Source: Mesodorylaimus sp. YZB2_4 (lineage: Eukaryota; Nematoda; Enoplea; Dorylaimida; Dorylaimidae). Taken from it: a stretch of 64,000 nt of DNA. The notes under the pieces were generated by a model. The model did no database searches and was not told the DNA's origin. It saw nothing but the letters and a program-made list of their open reading frames with translations. The stretch lies in contig JASANH010000093.1 of NCBI GenBank assembly GCA_030248295.1, positions 1 to 64,000 on the forward strand, in the 5' to 3' direction. Within the stretch, counting starts at the first letter, position 1. Every line of letters begins with the position of its first letter. Shown piece after piece: positions 60,045-64,000 of this stretch. The position numbers and the translations under genes are program-made.

Positions 60045-61561
60045 TTATTTCTTTGTATTAGATTTTTTAGGCGTATTCACCGAAATTTTCACTGGTTCGG
60101 TTCTAGTTAGTTTCGCCTCGGCCCCGTCCACAGTAGAAATGCCAGCAGTCGCTGCTTTGTGCGAGCTGACATTGGCGGGAGGGAAATGCAAATTGCCGCC
60201 TTTAGTTGGTTCTGGTGCAATGACCATACTCGTGCAAATATAGCCCACATCTTTGGGCAATTTGGCGTGTTCGATAGTGAGTACTAATTTGGGTGGTATC
60301 AGTACGGCGTGACGTAATTCCATGGCGTAGGTGGCGAAATAGATGACGAACAAAATGGCCATGATCCACTCGCAGGCAGTTGTCACAGTGTGCTCGGCAT
60401 ACCCCTGAAAAATATACTTGCACGCCAATCGACAGATCCCTGTTAAAAATATCTTACTTGATCCTCGGGCGCGATAAAGACCAATTGCCATAGCGAGCAA
60501 TTATCCGAGGACACCGCTCTTTGTGGTGTGATCTCGTAGAGAGGATTGAAACCAAACGAGCCAGCTAAAACAAGCCAGACATTTTCCATACAAAATCAAA
60601 GGCTATAAACTATGATTTCATTAACCCGAAACCATATTTTACCAGACTGATGTTAAACCTCAAATCATATTTTACCTGGATATTTTGACAAACCGATGAC
60701 TGTTCGATAGTTTAATCTGATCATGGGAGAAGACTTACCCAAAACCAGACAGATGGTCGCCAAACACGCCAATATCAGACGAAAATGACAAGCCCACCGT
60801 TCGTGCAATACAGGTACCATTCTGTACGTGAATACAGTTTGGCCCCAACAATAAATTAATCCGAACCCGAAAGCTAACCCAGCCCCCAACATGTGCGTTA
60901 GGAGCCACGCGGTTTGCTGAAATTGAACAACTTCTTCTTCAAAATTGAAGTCCAGCAGAAAAACTAGTTTACTTGAAAATTGCCCACCATACTCAAACCG
61001 AACGCTGAACCATATCCGATCCACAAGAAAATTGTACTGCAATTTATGAACCGTTGTTGAGACTGCGATGCGTGACGATAGAATTCGACAACTTGCCGAT
61101 GACGAAGGTACATGACTAGGCCGACTGAAACAGAGAAATCACCGTTCAGTCAAAGGCATGAACGTTTTCAGTTGACCATAGGACAGCCCTGCGTGCGGAC
61201 ATTGCAAAATTCTGAACAGATATGCGACAAAGTCAAAAAAACATACCGAGCAAAGCAGCAATGTTCAATAATTGCGCGAAAATACAACTTTCAGGCGGAT
61301 ACGAACCGGTATCACTAAAACCGGAACCAGCTCAGACTACGAACACACCTGCGAAAACGAAAAAACTGACGAAGTTTACCTGATATAAGGAATAAACGGT
61401 TGAACATGTCCGTTGAGCACAGCGATCGAGTATCTAAAAGCGAAGCCGGTAAAAGGGCCAAAGTAGGGAGAACCCGGCAATGAACTAACTCACGTCAAGA
61501 AAAATGTTCCAGGAATAAGTAGCGCTACGCCCACCGGAAATACCCAAAGTTTCCTCAACAT
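60045..61561 (-). CDS. DRAM/FRAG1-family six-span membrane protein, copy 2
   Basis: Exons in transcript order: 61561-61494, 61433-61380, 61314-61247, 61124-60973, 60916-60739, 60564-60458 and 60404-60045; about 328 residues. Exon lengths (68, 54, 68, 152, 178, 107, 360) match copy 1 (68, 54, 68, 152, 181, 110, 408) with the same phases. It keeps the canonical luminal stretch HVQPFIPYISDTGSYPPE, then RHRQVVEFYRHAS, GLSMVGNFQ and HMLGAGLAFGFGLIYCWGQ, and a Lys-rich tail. It therefore looks like the more conserved member of the pair. Its introns are short (mostly 47-170 bp). An AATAAA overlaps the stop codon. DRAM proteins act in lysosomal membranes and autophagy; the exact role here is inferred from the family only. 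Confidence 0.93.
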
Positions 61562-62005
61562 TCTAAATACTAAAACGAATAAACTACACTAATATTTACA
61601 TACAAAAAATTCTAGGGAAAAAAATCAGCGTGGAAAAAGCAGGAAGTGTCAAAAGTGCAATTGGCGCGCGCCACCAGACACTATATACGCATTAAACAAA
61701 AGCGCGGGAATTTAAAATTTGCCCCAAACATTCTGGTAACGTATGTCTGCTAGAATCATTGACCCGCTTAAATCACTTTCTGCTGACTGATTCGCTTGAA
61801 GTTTTTCCAAAGTGTAACGCTAACTGTATAAAATAGCGAGAAAATCAATAGTTTAGATTTTTATCCATAGACGACAGCATTTGCAAACAAAATCTTCGAC
61901 ACACTCTCGACATTCTCAACAGGAATCTAGTTTTGCCAATCCCTTATCCAAGAGCGTACATTCTTTGAGCCAATAGAATAGAGCAGTACTCGGAGTGAGT
62001 GCGCA
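61562..62005. other. Divergent promoter region
   Basis: 444 bp separate the start codons of DRAM copy 2 (minus) and the cysteine-rich gene (plus), so both promoters must lie here. A TATA box faces the plus-strand gene at 61827. Confidence 0.55.
61827..61836 (+). promoter_or_regulatory. TATA box of the cysteine-rich gene
   Basis: TATAAAATAG lies about 180 bp before the ATG at 62006, in a position like the TATA boxes of genes B and C. Confidence 0.5.
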
Positions 62006-63916
62006 ATGCAGCCTGTTCATTCCGCCATGATGACCCCCTTCCCACTTGTGACTGTACTGACTGTCTTCTGTGCCTGCTTTTCCAACATTAGAGGCCAGCC
62101 AGGCCCCGACCACAGTGGCCCCCACTTGAATGTGATGTGTTTTGATGAAAACGGTGAGTGGAACTCATGGTCAGATGATCCTGTGCTATGCTATCTTGAT
62201 GCTCACGCCTGTCATGCCTCCCCTGTCTGGGGTCTCAATTGTCATCTGCACACAACATGCTGTGAGTGTAACCAAGCCTGGCAGGCGCAGGAGAGATTTG
62301 GAGGGATAAGAGCTCGTCTTGCGGCTACCTGCGGCTGAAACATCTACCTGACGGGTTGATGTTTCCCAGCCAGGAAATATCGATCACCCCACTCGCCATG
62401 GCCTACAGTACCAGGCGCCACGCCATGGTTACAGGTGTACAGCACAGTCACGACCTGTCGCCATCAGCTCATGGTACCCCTCGGATGCTTGTAATACGGT
62501 ATCCATGCAGACACTGGTTTCATCAACGACACTTGCCAGACGACAGCCGATTGTTACGACTCCAATTCCATGATGTGCGTCCACAACCAGTGCCAGTGCG
62601 TCAAGAATTTTATGGAAGAGACACCTGACATTGTGACGGCGAAGAGAAGATGTGTTCCAAGTAAGGCAGTGAAAGGCAGTCCAACAGCGCACTGTAAACC
62701 ATGGTCAGTTTTAGTGCCTTACCTGGCCAGCCCGTGCACAACACAATGCATGCCACCATACGAATGCAGGACTGGAATTGGTTTCGGCATGGATAGTTTG
62801 ACAGCAGTCAATATGGGAAGCACTGGGAAAATGTGCCAGTGCCCTGGGAAATCGCGTTATGTGAATGGATTCTGTGATGCAGGTACTTTCTGGAATTCTC
62901 ATTTCAAATTATGAAGCTGCTTCGCTCTTCAGAATGCGAAAGTGACAAGCGCACTGGAAGTGATGGCGAATGCTATCCTAGTAAGAACGAGACTTGGGAG
63001 ATTCTGGGCGTCCGTCAGTCCACTCCAGCCTGAAACCATATTCTACCGCCTCGTCCACCAGCATAAAAATACTTGACTTTCTTTTGTAGAATGCAATAAA
63101 GATGAGGTTCTGCTGGACAATCGATGCAAACAATGTAAGTTCTGAACTTTTCGATTCTAAATGAGGATTTTCATTTTATGATTGAATTTCAGTAGCTTTC
63201 CTTGGCGACCTGTGCACGGACAGTGCTCAGTGCACAGTGGCTTTTAGTTTGTGCAAAAATGGAAAATGCCGATGTGCTGATGGATTCAGTGCACAAGACT
63301 TGAAATGTGTCGCAAAAAGTAGCATTTTTTCTATAGCACTTTACACTTTCCAAGACAGTTCACTTTTTAGTGTACAGCTGTCCGTACGGTGGTGATCCAT
63401 TGCGAAAAGGCGACTCTGTGGTTTTGTGCGACAGTTTGCAAGAAAATGCACTTTGCCGGACGCCCAACCCAAAGTGCAGGGCAGTCGTGGGTGGTCCCAT
63501 CCCAGTGCAACCTCCGATGGCCAGCAACACCAGCACAGAAGTCACGAATGATCCGTCGCCATCGATTATACCCAAGCCTTACAAAGCCGACACGTGTCCA
63601 TCGAGCCACTACTGCTACAGTTACGACCTGAGCGGACCCGAGGTGCGTGGCCACTGTTGTCCTAAGCCCATTGCCAAGTGTCCGATCGGGCAGCCGCACG
63701 CGTCTGGAAAGTGCGGAGGGGATCCACCCTGTCCGCCAACTCACATCTGTCTATTCCTGGGCCCGTCGAATGACCCCAGCGTCATCTGCTGCCCCAAGCC
63801 GTGCCAAGGCTCGGACAAGGTGTACGTCAAGGACCGATGTCTGCCAGTGGTCCAGTATGGCGATGGGTGCCAGGAGAACGAGCAGTGTCAGCAGATCAAT
63901 GGCCTGTGTTCCCAAG
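62006..63916 (+). CDS. Secreted cysteine-rich protein with EB-like and lustrin-like modules (3' end beyond window)
   Basis: Exons: 62006-62261, 62511-62660, 62715-62882, 62933-62980, 63090-63134, 63193-63318 and 63371-63916, with a further donor at 63917, so the gene continues past the edge. About 446 residues are visible. A signal peptide follows the first or third Met (TPFPLVTVLTVFCACFS). Exons 2 and 6 encode EB-like modules with C-x-C pairs (CVHNQCQCVKNF; CKNGKCRCADGF). Exon 7 is Cys/Pro-rich with repeated CCPKP motifs and CPIGQPH, as in lustrin-type repeats of nematode secreted proteins. All introns are phase 1, the hallmark of module shuffling. Such proteins are often cuticle or matrix components or protease-inhibitor-like; I cannot choose between these. 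Confidence 0.86.
62268..62410 (+). repeat. R1 repeat beside the first splice donor of the cysteine-rich gene
   Basis: AACCAAGCCTGGCAGGCG, GTCTTGCGGCTACCTGCGG, then the hairpin CTGAAACATC/GATGTTTCCCAG and GGAAATATCGATCACCCC. It starts about 7 bp after the donor (62262) and fills more than half of the 249-bp intron. Confidence 0.8.
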
Positions 63917-64000
63917 GTGCGGTTAGAGAAGGCTGCATACGATTTTCACATGTTACTGGGGAGGCCCAGAGGAGAAGGGTATCAAGCCTGCCGAGTTGTG

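Overview
This window is animal genomic DNA, not prokaryotic. Genes are split by GT-AG introns, often 50-90 bp, with donors like GTAAGT and acceptors like TTTCAG. It holds clear metazoan orthologues and many retroposed repeats. Cysteine-rich EB-type modules and lustrin-like repeats at the right edge, together with the intron style, suggest a nematode or a near ecdysozoan relative; I cannot name the species. All gene models were built by hand from reading frames, splice sites and phase matching, with no alignment run.

Left third (1.9-28.4 kb, plus strand). The first gene encodes a secreted HExxH metallopeptidase-like protein that appears to splice into a beta/gamma-crystallin domain; its peptidase part has an in-frame TAA. 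Then come four tandem paralogues (here A-D) for secreted proteins with two von Willebrand A (vWA) domains. Their exon lengths and phases are nearly identical, but each ends in a different Thr/Ser/Pro-rich tail. Gene A has a tail of about 780 residues followed by a third vWA domain; the tails of B, C and D are about 230, 39 and 111 residues. A decayed LINE lies between B and C.

Middle (29.5-54 kb). A class II Rab11-FIP gene (plus strand) converges on a 12-exon minus-strand gene for a long, probably disordered protein ending in a synaptotagmin-like C2 domain. Next, on the minus strand, is a complete 13-exon AP-2 adaptor alpha subunit gene. The Rab11-FIP and AP-2 products both act in endocytic membrane traffic; their adjacency may be chance.

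Right third (54.6-64 kb). Two tandem minus-strand genes of the six-membrane-span DRAM/FRAG1 family share the same seven-exon structure. A secreted cysteine-rich gene (plus strand) runs off the window.

Introns and spacers are full of short dispersed repeats: a tRNA-derived SINE, a hairpin family (R1), two further families (R2, R3), a roughly 950-bp element with inverted arrays of a GCGCC-containing unit, and a perfect 21-bp palindrome. The most noteworthy signal is the vWA array, in which a fixed two-domain body is joined to tails that have expanded independently with different codons.
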